The position numbers and the translations under genes are program-made. From NCBI GenBank assembly GCA_038257155.1, contig JBBSJP010000022.1, positions 1 to 64,000 of the forward strand: a DNA stretch of 64,000 nucleotides, given 5' to 3'. The DNA is from JANJTY01 sp038257155 (GTDB lineage: Bacteria; Pseudomonadota; Gammaproteobacteria; Xanthomonadales; Xanthomonadaceae). Shown here piece after piece: positions 7,494 through 16,184 of this stretch. The notes below the pieces were generated by a model. That model ran no database searches and was not told the DNA's origin. It saw nothing but the letters and a program-made list of their open reading frames with translations. Position 1 is the first letter of the stretch, and each line of letters opens with the position of its first letter.

Positions 7494-9476
7494 ATGAAGC
7501 GCCAGACTTTACGCATCCGAACCCTGCTCGGCATCGGCCTTCTGGCCTGCAGTTCGCTGGTCCACGCCGGCGAGCCCCCAAACCAGATGTCTGTTACGAC
7601 CACGGTCGACGGCATGGATGCGTTCGACCAGGTCTGTTCGTTGCGCGAGGCGATCCATAACGCCAGCAACAACACCCAGTTCAGTCCGGTGGTCAACGAG
7701 TGTCTGACCGGTTCGGCTTCCGCTACCGACGTCATCGTGTTGATCAGTGGCGAGACCTACGCATTGTCGATTCCGGGCGGCGGCAGCGACGAGGGTGATC
7801 TCGACCTGTTCCAGAACGTCAGCATCGGACTCGACCTGCGAATCGAGACAGCGGGCGGCGAAGCTCCCGCTACCATCGACCAGACTGTCAACGGCCAGCG
7901 GGTAATGGAAATCCAGTCCCTGGGCGTCGAACTCGACAATCTGGTCATCCGTGACGGCGCGATCGACGGCGCTGGCGGCGGCATCCTCAACGACAATGGC
8001 AACCTGCTGCTCACCAACGTCAGCCTGATCGGCAATTCCGCAACTGCCGGCGGCGGCATCCACAACACCGGCCTAATCGAGATCATCAACGGCGAATTGC
8101 AGCTCAACAGCGCTAGCTTCATTGGTGGCGGTGCGATCTTCAATTCCGGACCTGGCGACGTGCGCCTGAGGAACACGCTGGTGCGTGCCAATTCAGCGCC
8201 CAGTGGCGGCGGCATCTACAACGAGGGCGACTACGTCGAGATCGCGCTGGGCAGTTCAGTCAATCTCAACCAGGCGACCTCGAGCGATGGTGGTGGTGTC
8301 GCGACGCTGGGCGAGGCCTACACGTGGGTCGGCAATTCGAGTTTTGAAGGCAACATGGCCAACGGCAATGGCGGGGCCATCAGTCATGTGTCGACGCTCA
8401 ATCTTTTCCTGTGGGACTCCACGTTCTCCGGCAACAATGCCGTCGAGGGCGGGGCAGTGAGTGTCCAGAGCGCTGGGAACCTCGCGGTCAACCGCAGCGT
8501 CTTTCGGGGCAACAGCTCAGGTAGCGACGGAGGGGCTATCCGCGCGGGTTCTCTGAATTGCTGGGACAGCGTGCTGGAGGACAACAGCGCCGCGCTGGGA
8601 GATGGAGGTGCAATGTGGATAGCCTTGGGGGGGGAACTGGATGGCTGCGTGCTGACTGGCAACACGGCCGACGAAGGCGGCGCAATCTACGCCCAGATTC
8701 TCACCATCGAGAATTCCCGGATCGAGAGCAACCAATCCGGCACGGCCGGCGGTGGCCTCTATATCACCAACTACGGTTCGCTGCTGACAACCCGCGTGAT
8801 CGGAAACCTCACGGCGGGCGATGGAGCCGGGTTGCACCTCGACCCCAACGGGCTTTTTTCTACCTCGATCGAGCGCAGCCAGTTCACCGGCAATCAGGCT
8901 GGTGGCGCGGGCGGCGGCTTGTGGCTGGGCTCAGAAGTTTCTATCGGCAACTCCACCATCCACAACAACGCCGCCACCGATGGCGGCGGCATGTACATCG
9001 AATCGGGCGCAGAGGTGACCGCGGTCAACATGACCCTGGCTGGTCACCTTGCTGGCCAGGATCTGCACAAGTTCGGCAAGCTGACCATGGGCAACAGCAT
9101 CATCTTCACCCCCGGTCAGCCTGACTGCCTCACCACGCTCGACGATCCGCCGATCTATTCGCTGGGCAACAACGTGGTTGACGACGATTCCTGCTTCTTC
9201 GATCAGGACCTGCCCAGTGATCAGGAGATCGAGAACCCGATGCTGGATGCGCTGGCCGACAACGGCGGTGGCACCATGACCCTAGCACTGCTGGACGGCA
9301 GCCCCCTGATTGATGCCGGCAGCAACGATCTATGCGGCGCGGCTCCGGTGAACGGAGTCGATCAGCGTGGTGCGCCTCGCCCGGCAGGCGCCGCGTGCGA
9401 CATCGGTGCGCACGAGCAGGATGCCCAGCCGCCAGCGACGGATGGGATCCTCATGGACGGCTTCGAGAACCCATAG
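7494..9476 (+). CDS. Secreted CSLREA-domain right-handed beta-helix protein, paralogue 1
   Basis: 660 aa with ribosome binding site AAGGAA 7 bp before the ATG. A Sec signal peptide (cleavage near HAG, residues 24-26) is followed by the CSLREA N-terminal domain (CSLREAIHNAS from residue 48). A long body is made of repeats of the form 'N-x-A-x-x-G-G-G-I-x-N', typical of a right-handed parallel beta-helix. The C-terminal part has the 'choice-of-anchor Q' pattern (DNGGGTMTLALLDGSPLIDAG, then VDQRGAPRPAGAACDIGAHE, each in shorter runs), and the protein ends in GILMDGFENP. It is probably exported and surface-attached or released; possible roles are adhesion or polysaccharide binding. First of three tandem paralogues. 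Confidence 0.88.
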   Translation: MKRQTLRIRTLLGIGLLACSSLVHAGEPPNQMSVTTTVDGMDAFDQVCSLREAIHNASNNTQFSPVVNECLTGSASATDVIVLISGETYALSIPGGGSDEGDLDLFQNVSIGLDLRIETAGGEAPATIDQTVNGQRVMEIQSLGVELDNLVIRDGAIDGAGGGILNDNGNLLLTNVSLIGNSATAGGGIHNTGLIEIINGELQLNSASFIGGGAIFNSGPGDVRLRNTLVRANSAPSGGGIYNEGDYVEIALGSSVNLNQATSSDGGGVATLGEAYTWVGNSSFEGNMANGNGGAISHVSTLNLFLWDSTFSGNNAVEGGAVSVQSAGNLAVNRSVFRGNSSGSDGGAIRAGSLNCWDSVLEDNSAALGDGGAMWIALGGELDGCVLTGNTADEGGAIYAQILTIENSRIESNQSGTAGGGLYITNYGSLLTTRVIGNLTAGDGAGLHLDPNGLFSTSIERSQFTGNQAGGAGGGLWLGSEVSIGNSTIHNNAATDGGGMYIESGAEVTAVNMTLAGHLAGQDLHKFGKLTMGNSIIFTPGQPDCLTTLDDPPIYSLGNNVVDDDSCFFDQDLPSDQEIENPMLDALADNGGGTMTLALLDGSPLIDAGSNDLCGAAPVNGVDQRGAPRPAGAACDIGAHEQDAQPPATDGILMDGFENP

Positions 9477-9675
9477 GCGTGGGTCGAGAATCTTCATGCT
9501 CGGGTCTGTCAGGAAGGTGATGGTTGCCGGTTTGGCAATCAATCACCTGGCAGGCGAGGCAAGTCCTGGCCTCGACGCAGGCGATACCACGTGCCGCGAG
9601 CTGCGTTCGAGTCAAGCAGAGCGGTGGACCGGACCGTGGTTACGCGCAGCTCTGCAGAAATTTACTCCGCTGCCG

Positions 9676-9705
9676 TGATCCCTGGAGCCACCCAGCCACG
9701 TATGT
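9676..9705 (+). promoter_or_regulatory. Shared 30-bp upstream motif, copy B
   Basis: TGATCCCTGG at 9676-9685, 15 nt, TATGT at 9701-9705, with AAATTT 18 bp upstream. It lies 65 bp before the start of the second beta-helix gene. The flanking sequence is also similar to copy A (for example GCGATCTCACG downstream in both), so A and B could simply be part of the gene duplication; copy C is the independent evidence. Confidence 0.58.
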
Positions 9706-9770
9706 ATTTGGTGGGCCGGCCTGTTGCCGACCGCGATCTCACGTCCCAACCGCAACTGAGGAACCATGTC

Positions 9771-11759
9771 ATGAAACGCCAGTCCGTTCGCATCCGCACC
9801 CTGCTGGGCTCCAGCCTGCTGGCCTGCACTTCGCTGGCTCTCGCCGGCGAGCCCGTCAATGTCATATTTGCAGCCACCACGATCGACACCATGGATGCCT
9901 TCGACCAGGACTGCTCCTTGCGCGAGGCCATCCACAATGCCAGCAACAACACCCAGTTCAGTCCGGTGCTGAATGAATGTCCGGCTGGCTCGGCCTCGAT
10001 GACCGATGTGATTCGCCTTCAAGGGGGAGCAAGCTACGAGCTGACCCTCGCCGGTGCTGGCAATGATGAGGGAGACCTGGACCTGTTCCAGAACGTTCCG
10101 ATTGCACTGGATCTGCGCTTCGAAACAAACGGAGAGCCGTCAACCATCGAGCAAACCGTTGTCGGCCAGCGCGTGTTGCACAACCTCGGCTTGACCGTGC
10201 AGATCGACAACATCACCGTGCGCGGTGGCAGCGTTGCGGGCGACGTCGGCGGCGGCATCCTCAATGAGGGTGGCAACATGGCGCTCAGCAACGTGACGCT
10301 GCTTTCCAACGCCGCCATCAGTGGCGCAGGCATCTACAACGATGGCGTCCTCTCGCTCCAGAACAGCCAGGTGATAGTGAATTCTGCCAGCCTGATCGGC
10401 GGCGGAATCCTCAATGACACGGGCGCCAGCCTGAGCGTAGTGAACACCCAGGTACGCGGCAATACCGCAACGGCGGGTGGCGGAATCTACAACACGGGCG
10501 GGCAGGTTTCTGTCACCGCGGGCAGCTCAATCAACCTCAACACCGCCAGCAGCGGCAATGGTGGCGGCATCGAGAACACCAGCAACGGTAGTCTGACCAT
10601 TGCCAATGCCAGCTTCGAAGGCAATCGTGCGATCGGCGGCGGTGGCAATGGCCTGGGTGGCGCGATCCGCCACGATTCCTTCCAGGCATTCGAGATTACC
10701 GCCAGCAACTTCTCGGGCAACGAAGCGGTGCTCGGAGGCGCATTGCAGGTCGGGAACGACACCCCACTGCAGGTGAGCGGCAGCAGCTTTGTCGACAACG
10801 TCGCAAGCCAGGATGGTGGCGCGCTGCATGCTGTCTTCCTCAGCGTGCAGAACAGCAGCTTCGAGACCAACGTGGCGGGCATATCGGGCGGCGCCATCCT
10901 GGCGCAAGCGGTAGCAGGAATCAGCGACAGCAGCTTTGTCACCAACGAGGCGCTTGCCGGTGGTGCGATCCAGTCAGTGAATCTGGAGCTGAACAACGTC
11001 GAGCTGCGTGAAAACAGCGCGTTTGGTGGTGGCGGCGCTGTATCGATCAGTGATTCAGCGACGATCGATCGCAGCCGCTTCATTGACAACACGGGCGGGG
11101 TTGGCGGCGGACTGCACGTGCACGACACCGGCGGCACCGGCAATCCGACCAGCATCACCCGCAGCCTGTTCACCGGCAACACCGCGACCGATGGTGGCGG
11201 TCTCTATATCCGTTCCAACGCCAGCATCGGCAACACCACGATCCACAACAACTTTGCCAGCAATGCCGGCGGACTCTACATTCACGCCGATGGCGACGTG
11301 ACGGCAGTCAACATGACCCTGGCCGGACACATCACGGGCCAGGACCTGCACAAGCTGGGCAAACTGACTATGGGCAACAGCATCATCTTCACGCCCGGTC
11401 AGCCCGATTGCCTGACCACGCTCGACGATCCGCCGATCTACTCGCTGGGCAACAATGTGGTCGATGACGATTCCTGCTTCTTCGATCAGGTTCTGCCCAG
11501 CGACCAGGAGATCGAAAATCCAATGCTCGATGCACTGGCCGACAACGGCGGTGGCACGATGACCCTGGCCCTGCTGGACGGCAGCCCATTGATTGATGCC
11601 GGCAGCAACGATCTGTGCGCCGCGGCGCCGGTGAATGGTGTCGATCAGCGTGGCGCAGCGCGTCCGGAAGGTGCTGCATGCGACATTGGCGCGCACGAGC
11701 AAGGTTCCGTCGCGCCCTCAGTCGACGGGATCTTCGCGGACGGTTTTGAGCAGAACTGA
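9771..11759 (+). CDS. Secreted CSLREA-domain right-handed beta-helix protein, paralogue 2
   Basis: 662 aa. The start at 9771 is chosen over an upstream in-frame start because it has a GAGGAA ribosome binding site, a signal peptide (MKRQSVRIRTLLGSSLLACT) and aligns residue for residue with paralogue 1, CSLREAI again at 48-54. The central beta-helix region has diverged from paralogue 1, but the last 150 residues are almost identical (LHKLGKLTMGNSIIFTPGQP onwards). It ends in GIFADGFEQN. A clear terminator follows the stop. It was evidently produced by tandem duplication, probably with gene conversion or selection keeping the C-terminal part constant. Function unknown; secretion is likely. Confidence 0.88.
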   Translation: MKRQSVRIRTLLGSSLLACTSLALAGEPVNVIFAATTIDTMDAFDQDCSLREAIHNASNNTQFSPVLNECPAGSASMTDVIRLQGGASYELTLAGAGNDEGDLDLFQNVPIALDLRFETNGEPSTIEQTVVGQRVLHNLGLTVQIDNITVRGGSVAGDVGGGILNEGGNMALSNVTLLSNAAISGAGIYNDGVLSLQNSQVIVNSASLIGGGILNDTGASLSVVNTQVRGNTATAGGGIYNTGGQVSVTAGSSINLNTASSGNGGGIENTSNGSLTIANASFEGNRAIGGGGNGLGGAIRHDSFQAFEITASNFSGNEAVLGGALQVGNDTPLQVSGSSFVDNVASQDGGALHAVFLSVQNSSFETNVAGISGGAILAQAVAGISDSSFVTNEALAGGAIQSVNLELNNVELRENSAFGGGGAVSISDSATIDRSRFIDNTGGVGGGLHVHDTGGTGNPTSITRSLFTGNTATDGGGLYIRSNASIGNTTIHNNFASNAGGLYIHADGDVTAVNMTLAGHITGQDLHKLGKLTMGNSIIFTPGQPDCLTTLDDPPIYSLGNNVVDDDSCFFDQVLPSDQEIENPMLDALADNGGGTMTLALLDGSPLIDAGSNDLCAAAPVNGVDQRGAARPEGAACDIGAHEQGSVAPSVDGIFADGFEQN

Positions 11760-11780
11760 CTCGAAGGCTGTGCATGATGG

Positions 11781-11811
11781 AGGCCCCGCGTGCGAGCACG
11801 CGGGGTCTTTT
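11781..11811 (+). terminator. Rho-independent terminator after beta-helix paralogue 2
   Basis: Stem CCCCGCGTG / CACGCGGGG (11784-11792 with 11797-11805), loop CGAG, followed by TCTTTT. It begins 25 bp after the stop codon and separates paralogue 2 from paralogue 3. Confidence 0.85.
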
Positions 11812-12020
11812 CGTTTCTCGGTTCAGGCGGCACGGAACGCCATGGCGTCGCAGGCCTTGGTCTGGTGGCGTTGATGCTCAGGGTCTGCCTCGCATTGCGG
11901 CGTGGTGCAGTAGCCCAGCCGTCTTCGGCAGTACAGCGAGAGCAGGGCGTGCGGCTCCGGCTTGCGCCAGAGGCGACAGCTGGACTTACAATCCGGGCTT
12001 TGCCGATGCTGGAACTGCTC

Positions 12021-14003
12021 ATGACCCATCGTGCGCGCGCCTGCGCTTTCGCCCATGCCGTGGGCCTGCTGATCTGCACCGGTGTCGTCACGGCTGGCGA
12101 TGCAAGCAACCTCATCCAGGTCACTACCACCGCGGATGGGATCAACCATGGCGATGGCCTCTGCTCGCTGCGCGAAGCGGTGCGCAACGCTAGCCTCAAT
12201 GTGCAGGGTAGCGCCGCGCAAGGCGAATGCGCCGCGGGCTCGGCCACGGTGCCCGATGTCATCCTGTTGGCCAGCGGTGCCACCTACAGCCTGACTGTGC
12301 CGGGCAATGGCGATGATCAGGGAGACCTGACGCTCTTCCAGGCGGTGCCAATCGATCTCGACCTGCGTATGGAGACGCAAGGCGCAGCACCTGCCACGAT
12401 CGAGCAGACTGTCGTCGGTCAGCGGGTGATGCAGAATCAGGGCTTGACGCTGAAGATTGACAATCTGGTGCTGCGCGGCGGCGATGTTGGCAGCGTGGGC
12501 AACGGAGGTGGGTTGCTGAACGCAGGTGGCGCCGTAAGTCTCAGCCGCACTCGCCTGATTGACAATCACGCGCTTGGCGGCGGCGCGATCCACAATTCCG
12601 GCACCCTGGAAATTTTCGACGGCGAATTGCTGCAGAACTCGGCCAACGGCAGCGACGGTGGAGCTGTCTTCAATGCGGCCGGCGGTAGCGTGCAGATTCG
12701 CAACACGCTGATCCGTGAGAACACCAGCTCGTTCGGTGCTGGCGCAATCCACCACGAAGGAGTCAGCCTGGAACTCCTGCAAGGCTGCGAGATCGAACTC
12801 AACGCCGCCCAGCTTGGCGACGGAGGAGCCATCCGCGTGCTGGGCGCGGCAGACCTGCTGGTCGACGATGCGTTTTTCGACAGTAACCAGGCCACTGGAA
12901 GCGGCGGTGGCATTGCGTCGAGTTCGAGTGGCGATGTGGTGGTGAGTGATTCCAGCTTCCTGAATCATTTCGGCGCCAGCGGCGGCGCGGTCAATTCCAG
13001 CGGCGCGTCGCTTCTGATCGAACGCAGCCGCTTCTCGAACAACAGTGCCAGCGGTCCCGGCGGCGCGATCCGTGCCTTGACCCTCGTGATGCGCCACACG
13101 CGGGTCGAGGACAACACGGCTTTCTCGGCCAGTGGCAGCGGCGGCGGCATTCAGATCGATGGATTCGCCTCGATCAGCAACAGTGTGGTCAAAGGCAATG
13201 GTGGATCGCATGGCGGGGGAATCCACGCCTCCGTCCTGCAACTGCAGGACAGCCTGCTGGAACTCAATACCTCCTCCGGCAACGGTGGAGGTGTGTTCGT
13301 TCAGGAGCAGGCCGACCTGCTGCGGGTCCGAAGCCGCGCCAACCAGGCCAGTGCCGGCAGCGGCCTGTATCTGGCAAGCGGTGGCGCGCCGTCCAGCCTG
13401 GTTCGCCAGAGCCTGTTCGACGGCAACACGGCCAACGGTGATGGCGGGGGAATGTGGCTGGGCAGCACGGCCAGCATCGGCAACACCACCGTTACGTTGA
13501 ACGTTGCCAATGGCAATGGCGGCGGCCTGTATGTGGCGTCGGCAGGCAATGTTACAGCCGTCAACATCAGCCTGGTCGAGAATCCCGATGGTCGCGACTT
13601 GCACAAGCTGGGCCAATTCAGCATGCAGAACAGCCTCATTAGCAGTGTCGGCCAGCCCAACTGCCTGGTTGGCGGCAGCAACCCGCAGATCGTCTCGCTA
13701 GGCAACAACCTTTCCGATGATGCTACCTGTACGGGACTTGGCCAGCCCGGCGACCAGACCAGCGTTGATCCACTGCTGCAGGGTTTCGCCGACAATGGCG
13801 GTGGCACCCTGACGTATGCGCCGGCGCTGGGAAGCCCGACGATCGATGCCGGCAACAACGCAGCCTGCGCGGAGTCTCCGGTCAACGGACTTGACCAGCG
13901 CGGTGCCCTGCGCCCGGCAGGCGTGGCCTGCGATATCGGTGCGCACGAGTTCGGTGCCGAGCCGCCTGCGCTGATCTTCCGCGATGGTTTCGAGCCGCTC
14001 TGA
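12021..14003 (+). CDS. Secreted CSLREA-domain right-handed beta-helix protein, paralogue 3
   Basis: 660 aa from the ATG at 12021; this start places CSLREAV at residues 48-54, the same register as in the other two paralogues, and gives a compact signal peptide (AHAVGLLICTGVVTAG). An in-frame ATG at 12006 is the alternative. The beta-helix body is rich in GGGI/GGGL turns with SFxxNxA strands, and the C-terminus has the DNGGGTLTYAPALGSPTIDAG anchor block and the tail IFRDGFEPL. It is the most diverged copy and, unlike the others, no TGATCCCTGG motif was found upstream; a weak TACAAT box lies at about 11987. Function unknown, presumably a surface protein. Confidence 0.85.
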   Translation: MTHRARACAFAHAVGLLICTGVVTAGDASNLIQVTTTADGINHGDGLCSLREAVRNASLNVQGSAAQGECAAGSATVPDVILLASGATYSLTVPGNGDDQGDLTLFQAVPIDLDLRMETQGAAPATIEQTVVGQRVMQNQGLTLKIDNLVLRGGDVGSVGNGGGLLNAGGAVSLSRTRLIDNHALGGGAIHNSGTLEIFDGELLQNSANGSDGGAVFNAAGGSVQIRNTLIRENTSSFGAGAIHHEGVSLELLQGCEIELNAAQLGDGGAIRVLGAADLLVDDAFFDSNQATGSGGGIASSSSGDVVVSDSSFLNHFGASGGAVNSSGASLLIERSRFSNNSASGPGGAIRALTLVMRHTRVEDNTAFSASGSGGGIQIDGFASISNSVVKGNGGSHGGGIHASVLQLQDSLLELNTSSGNGGGVFVQEQADLLRVRSRANQASAGSGLYLASGGAPSSLVRQSLFDGNTANGDGGGMWLGSTASIGNTTVTLNVANGNGGGLYVASAGNVTAVNISLVENPDGRDLHKLGQFSMQNSLISSVGQPNCLVGGSNPQIVSLGNNLSDDATCTGLGQPGDQTSVDPLLQGFADNGGGTLTYAPALGSPTIDAGNNAACAESPVNGLDQRGALRPAGVACDIGAHEFGAEPPALIFRDGFEPL

Positions 14004-14025
14004 CCGCTTGCCCGGTCGAGATCCG

Positions 14026-14811
14026 ATGCCTCCAGCCGCACGCTCTTCCAGCTCCGGGCACCAGCCACGCCACGGCCTGGCGCGCGTGCTGAGCAAGCTT
14101 GGCCTGTGTTCGCGCAGCCAGGCCGAAGCCTGGGTACGCGAGGGCAGGGTGACGGTGAACGGCAAGTTGCAGCGCGATCCGGAACATCCGACGCGTCTGG
14201 CGCAAGACACCCTGCTGATTGACGGTTTGCCGCCGCAGTCGCCTGCGTCGCGCTACCTGATGCTCAACAAGCCACGCGGCCTTGTCACCACGGCCAGCGA
14301 TGAGCGCGGACGCGACACGGTCTATCGCTGTTTCGACGGCGCCGACCTTGGCTGGGTCGCTCCGGTGGGGCGCCTCGATCAGGCCAGTGAGGGTCTGCTG
14401 CTCTTCAGCAATGACCCGGCATGGGCCGCGCGGATCACTGAGCCGCAATCCGGTCCGGAAAAGACCTATCACGTGCAGATCGATGCGATCCCGGACGCCA
14501 ATGATCTGCTTCGCCTGGCCGAGCCTTGTGTTGTGGATGGCGAAACACTGGGAGTGAGCTCGGTCGAACTGTTGCGCGCGGGTGAAAAGCGCGCCTGGCT
14601 GCAGGTGGTTCTGCATGAGGGACGCAATCGCCACATCCGACGACTGCTGGCCGCACACGGATTTTCGGTAGACCGTTTGGTGCGCGTGGCCATCGGACCA
14701 TTGCTGCTTGGAAGTCTGGCCAAGGGCGCCTGGCGCGACCTCGATGCGCACGAGGTGGCTGCACTCGGCTCGACTCGGGTTGGGCTGGATTCCAGGCAAC
14801 CCGCCGGTTGA
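14026..14811 (+). CDS. rRNA pseudouridine synthase, RsuA/RluB/RluF family
   Basis: 261 aa from the ATG at 14026 (a start at 13984 would overlap the previous gene). An N-terminal S4 RNA-binding domain (ARVLSKLGLCSRSQAEAWV, EGRVTVNG) is followed by the catalytic domain with the family motif GRLDQASEGLLLFSND, where the Asp is the nucleophile, and by the HEGRNRHIRRLL block. The enzyme isomerises a uridine in rRNA. The C-terminus lacks the long basic tail of RluB. Which rRNA position it modifies cannot be told. It is a housekeeping gene embedded in the secreted-protein island. Confidence 0.92.
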   Translation: MPPAARSSSSGHQPRHGLARVLSKLGLCSRSQAEAWVREGRVTVNGKLQRDPEHPTRLAQDTLLIDGLPPQSPASRYLMLNKPRGLVTTASDERGRDTVYRCFDGADLGWVAPVGRLDQASEGLLLFSNDPAWAARITEPQSGPEKTYHVQIDAIPDANDLLRLAEPCVVDGETLGVSSVELLRAGEKRAWLQVVLHEGRNRHIRRLLAAHGFSVDRLVRVAIGPLLLGSLAKGAWRDLDAHEVAALGSTRVGLDSRQPAG

Positions 14812-14839
14812 ATCGAAGGAAAATATTTTTCGCAGGACA

Positions 14840-14869
14840 TGATCCCTGGCACTGCCGCTACGCGCATGT
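14840..14869 (+). promoter_or_regulatory. Shared 30-bp upstream motif, copy C
   Basis: TGATCCCTGG at 14840-14849, 15 nt, CATGT at 14865-14869, preceded by an AT-rich run (AAAATATTTTT, 14819-14830). It lies 50 bp before the NG-repeat gene. This copy follows an unrelated gene and precedes an unrelated protein, so its match to copies A and B in both boxes and in spacing argues for a real regulatory site rather than a duplication remnant. Confidence 0.62.
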
Positions 14870-14918
14870 CTTTCTTCGAGGGGCAACAAGCCTCGCGACC
14901 CACCACTCGGAGAGACCA

Positions 14919-15377
14919 ATGAAATCCGCAACCCTTATGGCATTTGTTGCATTAGCCCTGGCCGCAACCACCCATGTGCACGCACAGTTGACGTCCGAAC
15001 AGCCGGCAACATCAGCCGCTGTCCTCCCGCTTCACGGTCTGCAGAGCAACGGCACGCGTCTGAATGGGATTCGCTTGAATGGTGTGCAACTGCAGGGTTT
15101 GAAGATGAACGGCATGCGCCTGAATGGCCCGGTGCTGCAGGGCGTCAACTTCAACGGCTTTCGCGTGAACGGCCTGAAATGGAATGGCAGGCTGTTCAAT
15201 GGCCGCTTCTTGAACGGTTTGACGTTCAACGGGCTGACCTTCAACGGCAAGATGTTCAACGGCTTCAGGCTGAATGGCGTGGCCGCCAATGGCAGCCGCA
15301 CTGAAGGCTCGGCAAACTCGGCCGATCGCCTCAGCTTCCACAGCGGCGCAGTCCGCGTGCGGCTGCCGCAGGGCTGA
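14919..15377 (+). CDS. Secreted NG-pentapeptide-repeat protein
   Basis: 152 aa with a signal peptide (MKSATLMAFVALALAATTHV, cleavage near HA-QL). From residue 40 to residue 130 every fifth residue is Gly, 19 in a row, mostly in the pentad [LFMVW]-N-G-x-x such as RLNGI, VQLQG, LTFNG. This resembles the pentapeptide-repeat fold but puts a hydrophobic residue where the classical repeat has Ala, and is exported. Such NG-repeat proteins occur next to ADYC-domain proteins in myxobacteria and others, as here: the ADYC gene starts 6 bp after the stop. A ribosome binding site (GGAGAGA) lies just upstream. A beta-solenoid surface protein is likely; its role is unknown. Confidence 0.85.
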   Translation: MKSATLMAFVALALAATTHVHAQLTSEQPATSAAVLPLHGLQSNGTRLNGIRLNGVQLQGLKMNGMRLNGPVLQGVNFNGFRVNGLKWNGRLFNGRFLNGLTFNGLTFNGKMFNGFRLNGVAANGSRTEGSANSADRLSFHSGAVRVRLPQG

Positions 15378-15383
15378 TCCAGG

Positions 15384-16184
15384 GTGATCGGGTCGGCCCT
15401 TGCCCTGCTGTTGGGTTTCGGGACAGCCGCCACGGAAGGCGGCGCCCCCGAGCTGCAGGTGCACGGCACCGAGCTGCACGTCGCGCTGGCGGATCGAACC
15501 CTCAGCGGCACTGAGCTTTCGGGCGCCGAGCTGGAGCTGGACGGATTCGGCAGTGTGCGCATCGATCAGGTGGAGCACGAAGCCAGGCCTGGAGCTGACG
15601 GTGTCTGGCTGTACACCGCGCAGGTTCGTCCACCCGGTGGGGCGACATTCCAGCCGCTCTGCGAACCGGACCCGGGTGGCGATACCCGCCTGGTGTTCTT
15701 CCAGGGCGAAGTCGACGGCCAGCAGCAGTACGTCGATGCGCCGCAGCGCTTCAGCCTGAGCTGCGTCAGCGGCGTGCAGGCCAAGTGCCTGCGCTGGGGC
15801 TACCAGCCCTGGCGTCAGGCACCGTTCGGAGGAATGTCGCTGGCACCGTACTTCGAGGCCTGCCTGCGACTGGCGCGTGCCGACCACTGTGGTGATGGCG
15901 TCACCGGCACGTCGGAGGGCAATCTGATCGATGTCTACGATCGCATCGGGGTGCAGGCACCGGAAGTCGATCCCGGCGAACTGGCCTTCGAGGCGGGATG
16001 GAACGAGGCTGGTGCGGTTTGTGCGCACCATCCGCGCATCGCCGACGGCCGCTCGTTGAAGGAACTGGCGCAGCAGTGTCCTGGTTTACGCGACGAGGAC
16101 GTGGGACAAGAATGCAACGAGGCCTATGCCACGAAGCGCGGCGCCCTGCTGTTCAACCGTTCCCGGATTCACCTCAGCCGCTGA
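15384..16184 (+). CDS. ADYC-domain secreted protein
   Basis: 266 aa from a GTG at 15384, 6 bp after the NG-repeat gene, so the two are co-transcribed. A short hydrophobic leader (IGSALALLLGFGTAA) suggests export. The family blocks are FSLSCVSGVQAKCLRWGYQPW (in two runs, around 123-143) and RADHCGDG (165-172), followed by IDVYDRIGVQ. The name-giving ADYC reads ADHC here. Nine Cys residues are spread through the mature part and may form disulfides. The function of ADYC proteins is unknown. A small N-terminal stretch, SGTELSGAELELDG, also has pentad spacing and might pair with the NG-repeat partner. The 3' end overlaps the convergent sigma-factor gene by 11 bp. Confidence 0.85.
   Translation: MIGSALALLLGFGTAATEGGAPELQVHGTELHVALADRTLSGTELSGAELELDGFGSVRIDQVEHEARPGADGVWLYTAQVRPPGGATFQPLCEPDPGGDTRLVFFQGEVDGQQQYVDAPQRFSLSCVSGVQAKCLRWGYQPWRQAPFGGMSLAPYFEACLRLARADHCGDGVTGTSEGNLIDVYDRIGVQAPEVDPGELAFEAGWNEAGAVCAHHPRIADGRSLKELAQQCPGLRDEDVGQECNEAYATKRGALLFNRSRIHLSR

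Noticed and set aside
11823..13616. A 597-codon open frame antisense to beta-helix paralogue 3
   Set aside because: It mirrors the repeat-rich, high-GC coding strand; its translation has no domain and the sense frame has a signal peptide and CSLREA domain.
15030..15310. The regular DNA pattern in the NG-repeat gene as a CRISPR or minisatellite
   Set aside because: Period is 15 bp, in frame with a signal-peptide-bearing ORF; no spacers, and codons vary while Asn-Gly is kept, showing selection on protein.
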